Source: Astragalus membranaceus (lineage: Eukaryota; Streptophyta; Magnoliopsida; Fabales; Fabaceae). Taken from it: DNA of 64,000 nt. The stretch is taken from positions 127,352,182-127,416,181 of the forward strand of contig CM076846.1 in the NCBI GenBank assembly GCA_039519185.1. The letters are read 5' to 3'. Numbering within the stretch: the first letter of the stretch is position 1; the number at the start of each line of letters is the position of its first letter. A program made the position numbers and the translations under genes. Below the pieces are notes generated by a model that did not search any database, was not told the DNA's origin, and saw only the letters and a program-made list of their open reading frames with translations. Below are positions 33,860 through 46,621 of this stretch, one piece after another.

Positions 33860-33970
33860 TTTTTTTATAAGCAAATGTTAGTGGGGTTGGGTGAATGTTA
33901 GTTTCCGGGGTTTGAACTTTGAACCTCCTTCTTGCAACTCCTACACGTCACTTAGCTCGCCAAATGAGCT
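33860..33970 (-). mobile_element. tRNA-derived SINE, complete, 10-bp TSD
   Basis: Minus-strand A-box AGCTCATTTGGCGAGC and B-box AAGTTCAAACCCC, with an A-rich tail at the left end. Flanked by ACCTAGAGTT at 33850-33859 and 33971-33980, a perfect 10-bp target duplication. Confidence 0.8.
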
Positions 33971-33980
33971 ACCTAGAGTT

Positions 33981-35500
33981 GCGTAACTCTGATTAACTAC
34001 AAAATGTAATATACTAGACTTTGTGACGTCCAAAATTTGGGATGTTGCATAAATTCAATAAAAGGGATTAAAGTTTTAAAAAAATACGGAATTGGGAAAA
34101 AAGTAAGATAAAAGGACGAATTTAAAGTTTTAAGTTAAATTAAAAGATCAGTGGAGTAATTTTCCCATCATGTAACTAGAAAAATTAGCAATTGAATAAT
34201 ATTCTTATCAATTATTCATTATTAGTGGTCATCTTGTTGTTGAAATATTATATACACGTAACTTATGAATTATTTTAAATAATTTTCTTGTTGACTGAAT
34301 CTAAAAATTAAAATGATTGAATTTATATTTTGCAAAAATATGTTAATATTAGTCATTACATAATCTAGAAACTCAAATTAGTACTTTTTAGTTTGGTTTT
34401 ATTGTCCAAATCCAAAAACTAAAATTATTTGAGCATTTTGTTAATACAAGTATAGTAAAAAAATTGTAATTACATTTATCAATTCTTTTGTTGAGGAGTT
34501 TATTAACTGTCTTTAAAATATGTAAAACTGACAAATTGGTCAAAAGATAATAGTGATAAGAATGTTCTCGGTCTCCAAGGATGAGTCATCTCTGGCACTA
34601 AAAACAAATACAAAAGGAGAGAAAAGATAATAAAATGACCGATAGTTTAATGATGAGAGAGAAAATTTGAGAGAAAGTGAAAAGAAACATAACTGTTATA
34701 CAAACCGTAAACGGGTGTAACAGTAAATAGGAGTTTCCAGGAAAGTCCCATATCTGATAAGAATGATTTTAAATATTCGTATACAAATTCAATTTTGTTA
34801 AGGACAAATTAGGGAAAAATTCAGACACCAAATTTGAAATTAAACAAAGAAAACTATCTTTATGTGTACTCCTTTAAGGAAAAAAAGTTTACTCTTTTAT
34901 TTATTTATTTATTTTATTGGTTTTTAAAGACTCTTTTTTTTGGTACAATATGCTAAATTCTTTTGATTTTTTATTTAATACTAACTATTTGAATTACTTA
35001 ATATTTTAAGAATAATCATTGAAAAGATATATTCGAACCAAATATGTGATAATATAAAAGTATAAGCTATTGAATCATTTTTTCAAAAACGAAAAATTTA
35101 TTAAATCCATTTAAAAAAGAAGTTTAAAAAAATATTGAATTTTTCAAAAAAATGTAAAAAATAATAAATTAAAAACTTAAATTTGTATCTTCAAAGAAAA
35201 ACTTAAATTAATCGTTGTACTAAAGTAAGCATTACGGTGTATATAAACTTTTACTCAAATTCCAATGAGCATTTTGTGAAAACAAAAATGCAATATAGGT
35301 TTTATACATAAGTTTCATGGATTATATAAGAAATAAAAAATAACAATAAAACTACACAACATCATTTATTAATAAGTTTTGACCTTTCTATTTGTAAAAC
35401 ATACATATATTAAATCACAATAATTGACTTTAAGGGTTTCTCATCTTTTTATATGTAAATTTAAATTAACAAATATTTTTAAAAATAAAAAAGTCTAGAG
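33981..35500. other. AT-rich spacer of unit B, no gene seen
   Basis: Equivalent to 8318-9900 but without the (AT)n expansion. It ends at a deletion junction at about 35507. Confidence 0.5.
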
Positions 35501-35504
35501 TTTT

Positions 35505-38189
35505 CAAAACCAAATGCTGATCCTTACCAATTCAACTACATAACATAAACAATCCATGCTAGTTTTCACGACTGAGTATAATGATTTGCTCAGAAATGTC
35601 AAAACACCTTTTTATGATTTCGAACCTATTGTGATCCCACAACCTTCAATTCAATTGCCCCTCGTTGGTATTGAATTTGATGATCTAAACCAAGTTACAA
35701 TCACAACTCCTAATGTTGTACCTGATGATCAGAAAAAAGGTACAATCACACCTCCTACCATTGAATCTGATGATCAAAACAAAGTTACGATCACACCTCC
35801 TACCATTGACTCTGATGATCAGAACACAATTACGATCACACCTCGTATCGTTGAATCTGATGATCAGAATAAAGTTACGGTCACACTTCCTATCCCTCCA
35901 TCTCCTACTATCAATCATGATGTTGTTGATGCAAGAATTGCATTTGAAGAGAAGAAAAGACCACGAGGCCGACCCAAGAAGATTCAACCCCCACTTCAAT
36001 TTCCCCTCGTTGGTATTGAATCTGATGATCTAAACCAAGTTACAGTCAAACCTCCTAATGGTGTACCTAATGATCAGAAAAAAGATACGATCACACCTCC
36101 TACCATTGAATCTGATGATCCGAACAAAGTTACGATCACACCTCCTACCATTGGATCTGATGATCAGAACAAAGTTATGGTCACACCTCCCACCGTTGAA
36201 TCTTATGTTCAGAACAAAGTTATGGTCAGACCTCCTATTCCTCCATCTCCTATGTATCGTAATGTTGTTGATGCAAGAATTGTAGTTGTAGAGAAGAAAC
36301 CACCCCGAGGCCGACCCAAGAAGATTCAACCTCCAATTGAATTTCCCTTCATTGGTATTGAATTTGCTGATCTGAACCAAGTTACAGTCATACCTTCTAA
36401 TCATGTACTTGATGATCGGAAAAAAGTTACGATCACACCTCTTACCAATGAATCTGATGATCAGAACAAATTTACAATCACTCCTCTTACCATTGAATCT
36501 AATGATGATCAGAACAAAGTTACGATCAGTCCTCCTATCACTAAATCTAATGATCAGAACAAAGTTATGGTCACACCTCCTATCCCTCCATCTCCTATGA
36601 ATCATGATGTTGTTGATGAAAGAATTGTAGTTGAAAAGAGAATAAACGACCCCGAGGCCGACCCAAGAAGATTCAACCTCCAATTCAATTGTCCCTCATT
36701 GGTATTGAATATTATTATCTAAACCAAGTTACAGTCGCACATCCTAATGTTGTACCTGATGATCAGAGAAAAGGTACGATCACACCTCCTACCATTGAAT
36801 ATGATGATCAAAACAAAGTTACGATCACACCTCCTACCATTGACTCTGATGATCAGAATAAAATTACGATCACACTTCGTATCGTTGAATCTGATGATCA
36901 GAATAAAATTACGGACACACTTCCTATCCCTCCATCTCCTACTATCAATCACGATGTTGTTGATGCAAGAATTGCATTTGAAGAGAAGAAAAGACCACGA
37001 GGCCGACCCAAGAAGATTCAACCCCCACTTCAATTTCCCCTCGTTGGTATTGAATCTGATGATCTAAACCAAGTTACAGTCAAACCTCCTAATGGTGTAC
37101 CTAATCATCAGAAAAAAGATACGATCACACCTCCTACCATTGAATCTGATGATCCGAACAAAGTTACTATCACACCTCCTACCATTGGATCTGATGATCA
37201 GAACAAAGTTATGGTCACACCTCCCACGTTGAATCTTATGTTCAGAACAAAGTTATGGTCAGACCTCCTATTCCTCCATCTCCTATGTATCGTAATGTTG
37301 TTGATGCAAGAATTGTAGTTGAAGAGAAGAAACCACCCCGAGGCCGACCCAAGAAGATTCAACCTCCAATTGAATTTCCCTTCATTGGTATTGAATTTGC
37401 TGATCTGAACCAAGTTACAGTCATACCTTCTAATCATGTACTTGATGATCGGAAAAAAGTTACGATCACACCTCGTACCATTGAATCTGATGATCAGAAC
37501 AAAGTTACAATCACTCCTCTTACCATTGAATCTAATGATGATCAAAACAAAGTTATGATCAGTCCTCCTATCACTAAATCTGATGATCAGAACAAAGTTA
37601 TGGTCACACCTCCTATCCCTCCATCTCCTATGAATCATGATGTTGTTGATGAAAGAATTGCAGTTGAAGAGAATAAACGACCCCGAGGCCGACCATTCAA
37701 CCTCCAATTCAATTGCCCCTCATTGGTATTGAATATTATTATCTAAACCAAGTTACAGTCGCACATCCTAATGCTGTACCTGATGATCAGAGAAAAGTTA
37801 TGATCACACCTCGTACCATTGAATTTGATCATAACAAATTTACGATCACACGTCCTACCATTGGATCTGATGATCAGAATAAAGTTACGACCACACCTCC
37901 TATCGTTGAATCTAATGATCAGAACAAAGTTACGGTCATACCTCCTATCCCTCCATCAGCTACTATGAATCATGATGTTGTTGATGAAAGAATTCTGATT
38001 GAAGAGAAGAAACGACCCCCAGGCCGACCTAAGAAGATTCAACGTGTGAATGACAGGTCTGGTGATGTTGAAGAGACCAATGTGAATCCCCCACCACAGG
38101 TGCTAGCAACTCCCCCAGCTCCAATTCGGAGAATGACTCGATTTTCTCTAATGCGTGAGAATGCTTCCAATGCTTCGGAGAATCTTTGA
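35505..38189 (+). pseudogene. AT-hook repeat protein, type 2 copy B, 5'-deleted and expanded
   Basis: The promoter, start codon and first about 30 codons are gone: TTTTCAAAACCA (matching about 9897-9910 of unit A) joins AAATGCTGATCC (matching about 10345). A stop replaces a Glu codon (ACATAAAC) and one extra T shifts the frame near 35565. From 35556 the frame is open for 388 codons with 15-residue repeats and RGRPKK near 35965 and 36306. The module 35660-36690 is then repeated at 36694-37720 (offset 1034). AT-hook cores lie near 36650, 36999, 37340, 37685 (RGRPFN, shortened) and 38022. A 2-base insertion near 36635 breaks the frame. It ends MTRFSLMRENASNASENL. Seven AT-hooks remain in DNA, but no single frame joins them. 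Confidence 0.75.
35660..37720 (+). repeat. Tandem duplication of 1034-bp AT-hook module
   Basis: Matching points such as 35713/36747 and 36403/37437 are all 1034 bases apart, and each module carries three AT-hook cores and many 45-bp repeats. Unit A has only about one module. Confidence 0.85.
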
Positions 38190-38813
38190 TACATTTGTTG
38201 TTTGTTTGTTGTGTGTTGTTTAAAAATGTACTTGTAAGGGGAAATAACATGAAATAATTGATCACTCTTGATGACCCTTCTTTGTTTTTTTGGAAATTAA
38301 AAAATGTTAGTGTAATGAGTAAGGAAGTTCTTTATGTCAGTTGTATGCATCCAATTACAGCTCAAATCGTTGTATTCTTGTATTTTGATTCTCTCTTTCC
38401 CATCTTTCTCTATGGTAGAAAAAAATACAAGAGTGTAAGAACAAAGTGAATGGAAAGGTGATGAAAGGTGGTGGGGAGAGAGAGGAAGAGAGTAGATCCC
38501 AAAAGATCTAGTCCCACATGATTTTACAAATTGGATCATTTTTAGTCGTGCTGCCTCCCCAATAGACAAATCCCCATTTTAATCTTTCTATGACCTCTCA
38601 ATGTTTCCACATCGTTTCTCTTTTCCCATTCTAATTTTTTCTACTAAGGAGGCAACATGTTAGAGGAGAAGAGATAAAACCCTAGATTCCATATGCATAA
38701 AAAGATGTTTTCAAAACAATGTTTCCATTTGAAAACAAAATTCCAGATATAAACAAAAATCGCCATCAAAAAAACATTATTTTCAAAATAAAATTTGATA
38801 AAACGAAGAGATA
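38190..38813. other. 3' flank of type 2 copy B
   Basis: Near-identical to 11780-12393. No gene seen. Confidence 0.5.
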
Positions 38814-39025
38814 ATAGGGCTGGTCTTCCTTATTTTCGTTTCAGGCATTAATTTTGTTTGCAAGGGTTTTGGTTTATGTCCCCCCTTGCCTTTTTGTAAT
38901 TTTGTTTTTTGGTTTTTTAATGACATAGGAGGGAGTACTCTTTCCTTCTAGATGTTTTTATCCCTAATGAGGGTTTTGCATCAGAAGGTTTTAACGAGGC
39001 TCCTTTCCTTTTGTTTAAAAAAAAA
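38814..39025 (+). mobile_element. LINE 3' end, 5'-truncated, copy B
   Basis: Same insertion as 12394-12604, duplicated with the unit. It begins in the same LPYFRFRH codons and ends in poly-A. Confidence 0.8.
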
Positions 39026-40105
39026 TCCAAACAACCTAAAAAATTTATTTCCTTTATAAACAAACTCATATCAAAAAAGGTGAATTTCAAACCATCAAAT
39101 AGGTTTGTATTTTAAACAAACGAATAATGTATATGAAAAAATACACAAAATTGAGTAGTAAAAGAAAAGCACTACAACACAATACCTCCCTTGCCTCCTT
39201 TTGTACGTTCTAAAAGAACAAATAAATATTCACCAATCGATGCTGATCAAATAGATCAAAGGTACAAAGCTTCTTTGTTGGAGACACGGCCAATATGGTG
39301 ACTGATCTGCTCTCACGGTGGTCATAAACCCCAAGGAAAGAAACTCCATAGTTTACAGTTAGAAACACTTACTTTGTTCGTCCTTTTCGGCTATTGGAGC
39401 TATGGGAGTTGCGTGCCCCCACTGCTCGCGACGGGACTCGCTAAAGTTAAATATGGGAGATGTCATTGCTCGCGGCAACTGATAGAGATGTGTACAATGG
39501 CTCTCTACACCAACAAACACAAAGTACTATAACTAAACCATTCAATTTTATGTACATGATCAATTAATCCTTGTCATTTGAGATCCTACCATCTTCATCA
39601 CGTAGTACTAGATAAAAACCACCTCTCACTTGTTTGGAAACAAATCAACTGCAGCTTTTCTTGAAAATGGATATTGTCCTTGCATTACCCTCACATTTAC
39701 ATTAGAGTAAACCACATAACTCATGTATTGCACTTGCGTTTGATATGTGTGTTCACCATGAGTTACAATCTTTTAGAAAAAAAGATGAAATAGCGACAAA
39801 AATTTAGAGACGAAAAATGATAAAATTTGTTTCTCATTCCATCTCTGAGTGTTAGCGACACCAAATTTAGAGTCCAATTTGTCTCTAATTTTCTTTGCTA
39901 TTTCAATTTTTCTAGTAGTTGGTTCCTTTTAGTCACCAACTATCTGATATTTCTAAAATTGAGATCACCTGATCCAATCGTTCTTAAACATGTTTTTCAT
40001 TTGAAAACCATTAAGACCCTTGCAACCCTCCAACTCCACCTTATGTGGACGTGGATGTGCAGTTTTGGTCGGCTCATGCGTTTGTGAGCAAGTCTACTCA
40101 AGAAG
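39026..40105. other. Conserved flank of unit B, no gene seen
   Basis: Near-identical to 12605-13679. Confidence 0.5.
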
Positions 40106-40236
40106 ATAACTCAGTAGGCGAGCTAAGGGGCATAGAGGAGTTACAATAAAGAGATTCAAGGTTCAAATTCTAAAAACTAATATTCCCCCACCGCCTAACT
40201 AATTATTAACAACTAACATTTTCCGATAAAAAAAAC
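40106..40236 (+). mobile_element. tRNA-derived SINE, intact site
   Basis: TAACTCAGTAGGCGAGC (A-box-like) and GGTTCAAATTC (B-box-like) about 50 bases apart, ending in an A-run. The unit A allele of this SINE is interrupted by the gypsy LTR at 13727. Confidence 0.65.
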
Positions 40237-43160
40237 CTACCCACATGTCATACTCATAAGAAAGTACAACAAAAGACGGCAATCGGTGAAAATCAACAAG
40301 AGAAAATGATGTAATAAAAAAAATTATAAACTAACCTAAGTCATTGGTTTGAACTTGCAACTTGCTCAACTTTATTTTTTATTTTTAAAAAGGTGTGACA
40401 GTTGCATGTAATAATTATGACTTTCTATTTTACAAAATAAAGCTCTTTGTTATTTAATATCCAACTTGATTAGTTTTCTGTTTTCTTTTCTAAAATATTA
40501 AAGAAGTAGAAGTAATTATGGCTTTCTATTTCTAACTATTTTAATTTCGAATACCAAGAACAAGTGTGATGACCACCTTTATACTTTCAAACAATTGTGA
40601 TCACCACCTTTATTAAACAATGACACAATGACACAACAACATCTGGTTTGATATTTTTAGGAGCGAGTGCTTCATTATTTCTTATATGAGTTATCCTCTC
40701 AGTGTGGTATGATATTTTTAGGATGAGTGCTGAATTGCAGCAGTAAACTTATCTCGCGCATTTATGGATGCAAAATACAGCAACATATCTAGGAGTTCAT
40801 ATAGGAGAGATATAGTCTATTTTTATAAACAAGTGTTGGTATATTAATTGTTAGTATATTAGAGTATACGTGAGCTGGCGTGGAAGAAGTTAAGCATTGG
40901 CAAAGGATTGACCAATGTCTGCAAATTCATCAAAGTATTCGGGCACCCCCTATGTCAACATGGTGGTGGTAAAAGGCTGCCATGGGATTTGGAGAAAACA
41001 TTAATTGTGGTGTCGTGCTCAAGAATGGTCTGAAGTGCTCAGCCTTTCGTCCTCTTTTCTCTCTACTTTATTCCTTCTTTCTCTAAAAATCTAAGTAAGT
41101 AGGTGAAAGTTAGGGTTCCTTTTTGGTGGTGTGGGTGAATACAGGGTCCGTCACTAGTAAGTAGGTGCAAACAAAAAATAGAGTTCTCATTCATTTTTAT
41201 TTTTTACTTTGTTACAAAAAGTTTAGGTATGTAATACCCTGAATCGTGACCTTCTGTTAAGGATAGATCTTAAAGTAGAATCATTAGAAATCAAGGATAA
41301 GCAATTGTACAACAAGTTTGTACAATTGTTATGGTAAAATCAAGGAATTGGAATGTACTAATTTTGTGCATTGAAATGATTTGGTAGTAATTACACTACT
41401 TTGGATAGATGAGGATTAATGAGATATTATGCTATTAATTAAGCTCGATCTCCTTAGAATTCTTCGATGTTGAAAAATGACTTGATGGGATAATGTGTTA
41501 CTTAATTTTTGTAGAAGTAATACCCAAAGTAATATAATTACTTTACTTTGACTATTATCATGTTGTGATTGGCGTAATTATGAATGTTCTTATATTTTAG
41601 TTTAGTGATGAGTGTTATAGTTGCAATTTGAGGTGCTTGAGTACGGAAATAGTAATAATTAGGCATAGTCAAATATGGGAGGTGTAGTTAGAAAACAAAA
41701 TTTTACTCACATAGTTCCTTCCAAGCCCAAACCCAACCCACTATTGCACCTTTTCCATTACTTCCGTGTATTATATATTAGAGTTAAATATATTTTTAGT
41801 GCGTATAAAATGGTTTTTAGTTTTAGTGCCAATTAGTTTTTCTTCAACTTTTAATACCTACTTATACTTTTGTTTGTATTTTTTGTCCTTGACGTTAAGT
41901 TCTGGCCGACTCAATGGTAAAAATAGGTAAAGCCCTTGCTTTAAACCTCGTCCAAAACTAAAGGTCTTTCCTTAAAAAATAGTCTCGCAAAAAAAAAATT
42001 ACATATATTTAACGTACCTTACATCAAATAGCCTTGCAACACACCTGGGAATGGGAAGTAGTCTTCTGAGTCTTGTTACAGGTCTGAATTAGCCTAAGGT
42101 CTTTTTGGATTTTTTGAATTGTAGTTTTTACTCCTTATCACAAATATACAATTGATTATGGCCATATTTATACTAATAGTTAATGGGCCATTGTGTAACT
42201 TACTCCAAACTTTTTTAATTTATTTAAACAACACTAAAATAAAATTATAATTAAATGTAACAAAAAAGATATTTCTCTTATTTCAGAATTAAAAAGTGAC
42301 ATTGATTTTATTTTAAAAAATTAATATTTACTGTACCACTTTTTTGATTATTTAATAATTTAGATCAAAATTTATGACTATAAAAATCACTATTATATAA
42401 AAATCATTTATTTATAAAAATATTATTATTACTTTTAAAAAGTCCTTTTTATCAAAGTTCGTTTTAGGTCTCAAAAGGTGTTGGACGGGCCCTGGTTAAT
42501 TTAATGCTTACGTGGCTGACTGAGTGTCATGTTAGCACGTATCATGTCATTAAGTTTGATAACCAGAATGTCAAGTCACACCCTTACCGGCCACATCATA
42601 TTTAAATTTTGTTTTTTAACTTTCTTAATTATTTTTTACTACTTATCTTGCAAATAATTTTTTATTGGTTATTTTATTAAATGATCTTTTTGACCGAGTA
42701 TTTTTTTAATGATTCTTTAAGGTTATTTTGGTAAAAAAGATTTGTAGGTTTTTCTAGTAGTTTTTTACTGGCAAATTTTTAAATTCCAAAGGTAGATATG
42801 TTAAAAAATAACCGGTCAAAATGACAATTAAGAATATAACTACTTAGAAAATATATTAAAAAAATAACCTTCCAATAATTTACAAATTTTTATGGTGAAG
42901 ACTCTCATACCCTTTAGGTATGATACCCAACATCTCAACATCCAATCACTCAATGACACCTCATTTTTTCTATTTAAATATTTTGTTAAAAAAGTAAATA
43001 TTGAACTCATTTTACCTAGAAGGTATCATACCCACCAAACTCTGAATGGGCATGGTAGAATTTACCATTTTTTATATATAAATTTCCAAAAATTTCAAAG
43101 CATTTATGACTAGCCTCCTGACGTAAAACCCGACATCGTTTTAGGTTTTCATTACAACAA
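40237..43160. other. AT-rich region with repeat debris, no gene seen
   Basis: 40350-40560 is the paralogous empty site of the composite element. At 41227 a TGTAATACCCTGAATCG looks like a gypsy LTR start. At 41785 GAGTTAAATATATTTTTAGT resembles a repeat I associate with legume genomes, from memory. The rest is very AT-rich and without long frames. Confidence 0.45.
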
Positions 43161-43168
43161 TGTATCAC

Positions 43169-43177
43169 TATATAAGC
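43169..43177 (+). promoter_or_regulatory. TATA box of the 43248 AT-hook gene
   Basis: CTATATAAG lies in the conserved leader (TTTTAGGTTTTCATTACAAC before it, CAATGAAGGCAGCAG after it), 71-79 bases before the ATG. Confidence 0.6.
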
Positions 43178-43247
43178 CAATGAAGGCAGCAGACTCCTCA
43201 CTCATATTATTCTCATTTCCTACAAAGCAACCTGCAGATCGGGAAAC

Positions 43248-43709
43248 ATGTCTGACAAAGGTGGTTCTTCAAAAAACACTCCCCATGCAACCTATAAGCC
43301 CATTCCTTTTCCATCCATAGCCACAACACTAGAAAAACCTAATGATGATCCTTACCAATTTAACTACATAACAGAAGAAATTAATGCTAGTTACATGACT
43401 GAGTATGATTACTTGCTAGGACCCATTGTGATCCCACCATCTCCAATTCAACAACCCCTAGTTGGTTTTGAATTTGATGATCAGAACAAAGTTACGTTCA
43501 CATCTCCTAAAGTTGTATCTGATGATCAAAAAAAAGTTACGATCACACCTTCTACTGTTGAATTTGATGATCAGAACAAAGTTATGGTCACACCTCCTAT
43601 CCCTCCATTTCCTACTGTGAATCTTGATATTTTTGATGCGAAAGTGGCAGTTGAAGAGAAGAAACAATGCCGAGGTCGACCTAGGAAGATTCAACGTGTG
43701 AATTATTAG
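43248..43709 (+). CDS. AT-hook protein, short type 2-like copy (153 aa)
   Basis: Starts MSDKGGSSKNTPHATYKPIP and shares PYQFNYITEEINASY with the type 2 proteins. It has only about three of the 15-residue VTITP repeats and one AT-hook RGRPRK at residues 142-147. The frame is intact, the promoter has a TATA box, and it is the most diverged copy. It ends at TAG (43707-43709) in the same place as type 1, and the next 44 codons are open to TGA at 43839-43841 (PVPVRRMTQFYVMRVNASNA). It may represent the ancestral single-module gene. Function unknown; nuclear DNA binding inferred. Confidence 0.7.
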   Translation: MSDKGGSSKNTPHATYKPIPFPSIATTLEKPNDDPYQFNYITEEINASYMTEYDYLLGPIVIPPSPIQQPLVGFEFDDQNKVTFTSPKVVSDDQKKVTITPSTVEFDDQNKVMVTPPIPPFPTVNLDIFDAKVAVEEKKQCRGRPRKIQRVNY

Positions 43710-43841
43710 TCTGATGATGCTGATGAGACCAATGTGAATCCCACACCACAGGTGGTACCAACTCCTCCAGTTCCAGTTCGCAGAATGACTCAGTTTTATG
43801 TTATGCGTGTGAATGCTTCCAATGCTTTAGAGAATCTTTGA
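43710..43841 (+). other. In-frame extension after TAG, 43248 copy
   Basis: 44 open codons with the RRMT-F--MR motif. It diverges from the other copies but keeps frame and length class (it retains NASN as in type 2). Confidence 0.55.
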
Positions 43842-45271
43842 TAGTTTATTGTTTGTTTGTTGTGTGTTTTTAAATAATTTACCTGCGTTTGATAGCACTT
43901 GAAAGGAAGAAATAACATAAAATAATTGATCACTCTTGTTGTCCCTTCTTTGTTTTTTCTTTGGAAATTATGAAATGTTAGTGTAACGATTAAAGAATTT
44001 CTTTATGTCACAAAGTAGTTGAAAATAAGTCCCCATTCCCACATTAAGGGCTGAAAATGGTCAATTCGACGAAAAATGAAATCTGTAAAAACCATTCCCA
44101 CTTCTTCCGTCCATTTGAAACTTCGGTTTAGTTGGCTGCCGAGATCTTTGTATTTTGGTTTGAATGGGTGGGTTATGAAGGTTTTCATTCACACAAAACT
44201 CAGAATATATAGTAAAAGAACCATTAAAAGCAAAAACCTAAAATAATCACTAAGTACTATAGAAATAGATGAACTACAAAGTATCAAACTTCACCTTATA
44301 CCTCAAAACTTAAAAGATTTTTGTTAATCAACATTAGAAACAAACCCATATCAATAAAGGCGAATCTAAACCATCAAATAGGTTTGTAATTTAAATAAAC
44401 GAATATTGCATAATAAAAAATAGAAAAAAAATTAATAGAAGAAGAAAAACACTGCAACACAATACTTCCATTGCCACCTTTCATTTGTTCTAAAAGAACA
44501 ATTAAATATTTCCCAATGGATGCTGATCAAATAGGTCAGAGGCACAAAGCTTCTTGGTTGGAGACACGGCCAATGGTGGCTAATCTTCTCCCATGGTGGT
44601 CCTAAAGCCCGGGGAAAGAAATTTCATATTTTATAGTTAGAACACTTATTTTGATTGTTCAGATCTTGGAGTCACGCACCACCACTACTCACAACAGGAC
44701 TTATCGGAGGCAAAGACGAGACATGTCATTGCTTACTAGGGTGTTAATTTGGATCAATCATCAATCCTTTACATTTGAGATCCTATGGTATAAAAGCACC
44801 TCTCATTTGTTGCATAGTAAATCAAATGCAGCTTTTCTTTCAAATGGACATTATCCTTGCATTATCCCCACGTTTACATTAGAGTAATTCACCTCACTCC
44901 TGTATTACCCTTGCATTAAATATGTTTGTTCACCTATGAATTACATTTTATAAGAAAAATATGAAATAACGATGAAAATCTAGAGAAAGAAAATGATACA
45001 ATTTGTTTATATTTCCATTTCTAATTTTTAGCGACAACAAACTTGGAAACCAATCTGTCTCTAATTTCCTATTTTAGTTTCTCTAGTTGTTGATCACTTT
45101 TAATCACCGACTATCTAATATTTCTAAAACAGTGACCACCCAAATTTAGTCGTTCTTGACCATGTTTTCCAATTTGAAAACCCTAAAAACCATTACAACC
45201 CACCTGCTGCGCCCATTTGTGGATGCGGATGTGCAATTTTGGTGGGCTCATGCATTTGTGATAAAGCCTAA
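43842..45271. other. Flank of AT-hook unit, diverged, no gene seen
   Basis: 44450-45265 is a diverged copy of 12748-13660, including GGAGACACGGCCAATGG. No gene supported. Confidence 0.5.
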
Positions 45272-45625
45272 CACTACTGCAAAAAAGGCTTTTTGAATCG
45301 GTTGTTTGACACATTTGGAGTCGGTTATTTGCCGATTCGAATACCCCCATTTCTAAAGGTGATAACATTTCGAATCGGTTAAATAACCGACTCCAAATGG
45401 GTAATTCTGAATCGGTTGTTGTAAAATCCGATTCCAAATGCTATCTCAGACAACAAATACGAACCTGCCAAACAGGGAGATTTTGAATCGGTTATATAAA
45501 CAACCGATTCTAAATGACTATTTTTTGAATCGGTTGTTTATATAACCGATTCTAAATGTCTGTTAATAAATAGACATTTAGAATCGGTTGTATAAACAAC
45601 CGATTCTAAATGTCTGTTAATAAGT
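45272..45625 (+). mobile_element. CACTA terminus with GAATCGGTT subterminal repeats
   Basis: CACTACTGCAAAAAAGG opens the element. Inverted pairs of GAATCGGTT and AACCGATTC separated by a few bases fill the next 350 bases. The bases before it are TAA. The partner end was not found. The protease-like gene to the right probably belongs to it. Confidence 0.7.
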
Positions 45626-46621
45626 CAGAAGCTAGTTCCTGTTTATTTTCTTCCCTTTTTTTTTCAATCACCTAATAACATTTTTACAGCAACTCATAAT
45701 AATACATAAATATGTTTCTTTCAATTCAATTCAGCAACTACATGTTTCTTTCAATTCAGCAACACCATCAACTAAAACATGGAACTAAATACATAGGTCT
45801 TTCAATTCAGCAACTAATACATGTACTATAACAAATACAGGTGGGAGCAACTAATTCAGCAACTAAATGTTTCTTTCAGCAACTAATACATGTACTATAG
45901 AAAATACATATATATCAAACTTGTTAGCTTTCCACACAAAAAAAAATTTCAAACTTGTTAGCCAATCATATATTTCCTGCTGGACGATTCTTCAAATAAA
46001 ATTCCGCTCAAAGCTTGCGGACCTCCAAAATTTCCTTATGAGTGTATGCCTTTTGGTTATCAAATACCTACAAAAGGTCCATAAAAAAACTCAGCACAAT
46101 GAGAACCAAAAGACACAAAGAGGACTGTACAAACAGAGGCAGAGCAGTATATAACAAGCAGAGTACAATGTCAATGACAACAATGAAAGTTAAATGAATA
46201 TAAGAACAGAAGCAGTGCTTGAATAGAACTAAAACAATGGTGAATAGAACCAAATATAGTAGAAACAGGTTCATAGAAACAGGTTCATAGAAGCAGGTTC
46301 ATAGAACCAAATATAGTAGAAACAGGTTCATAGAAACAGGAATAAAAAAGGAATAAGCAGGAATAAACAGGTTCATAGAACCAAAAAAGGAATAAGCAGG
46401 TTCAGAGATGCCAAAAAGGAATAAAAAAACAGGTTCATAGAACCAAATATAGTAGAAACAGTAGAGCAACGAAGAAGAAGCAGCACACAACACGCGAGTT
46501 TAACTACCTTGCTCTAACTAACTCATAAAATAGACAGTATATGTTCAATAGCTAATGGTTAACACCAACATGAACGAATATGTTAAAGATAAATAAAATG
46601 TACTTTAAAACTATTATATAC
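45626..46621. other. Region with short dispersed direct repeats
   Basis: ATTCAGCAACTA and TTTCTTTCA repeats (45710-45900), then AACAGGTTCATAGAA repeats (46260-46450). These local tandem arrays leave low-complexity frames on the minus strand. No gene recognised. Confidence 0.5.

Noticed and set aside
36030..36683. 217-codon minus-strand frame over the AT-hook repeat array, with similar frames at 10518, 10863, 35685, 36719 and 37198
   Set aside because: The 45-bp repeat keeps the antisense frame open by periodicity. The sense strand has the ATG, promoter, AT-hooks and conserved ends.
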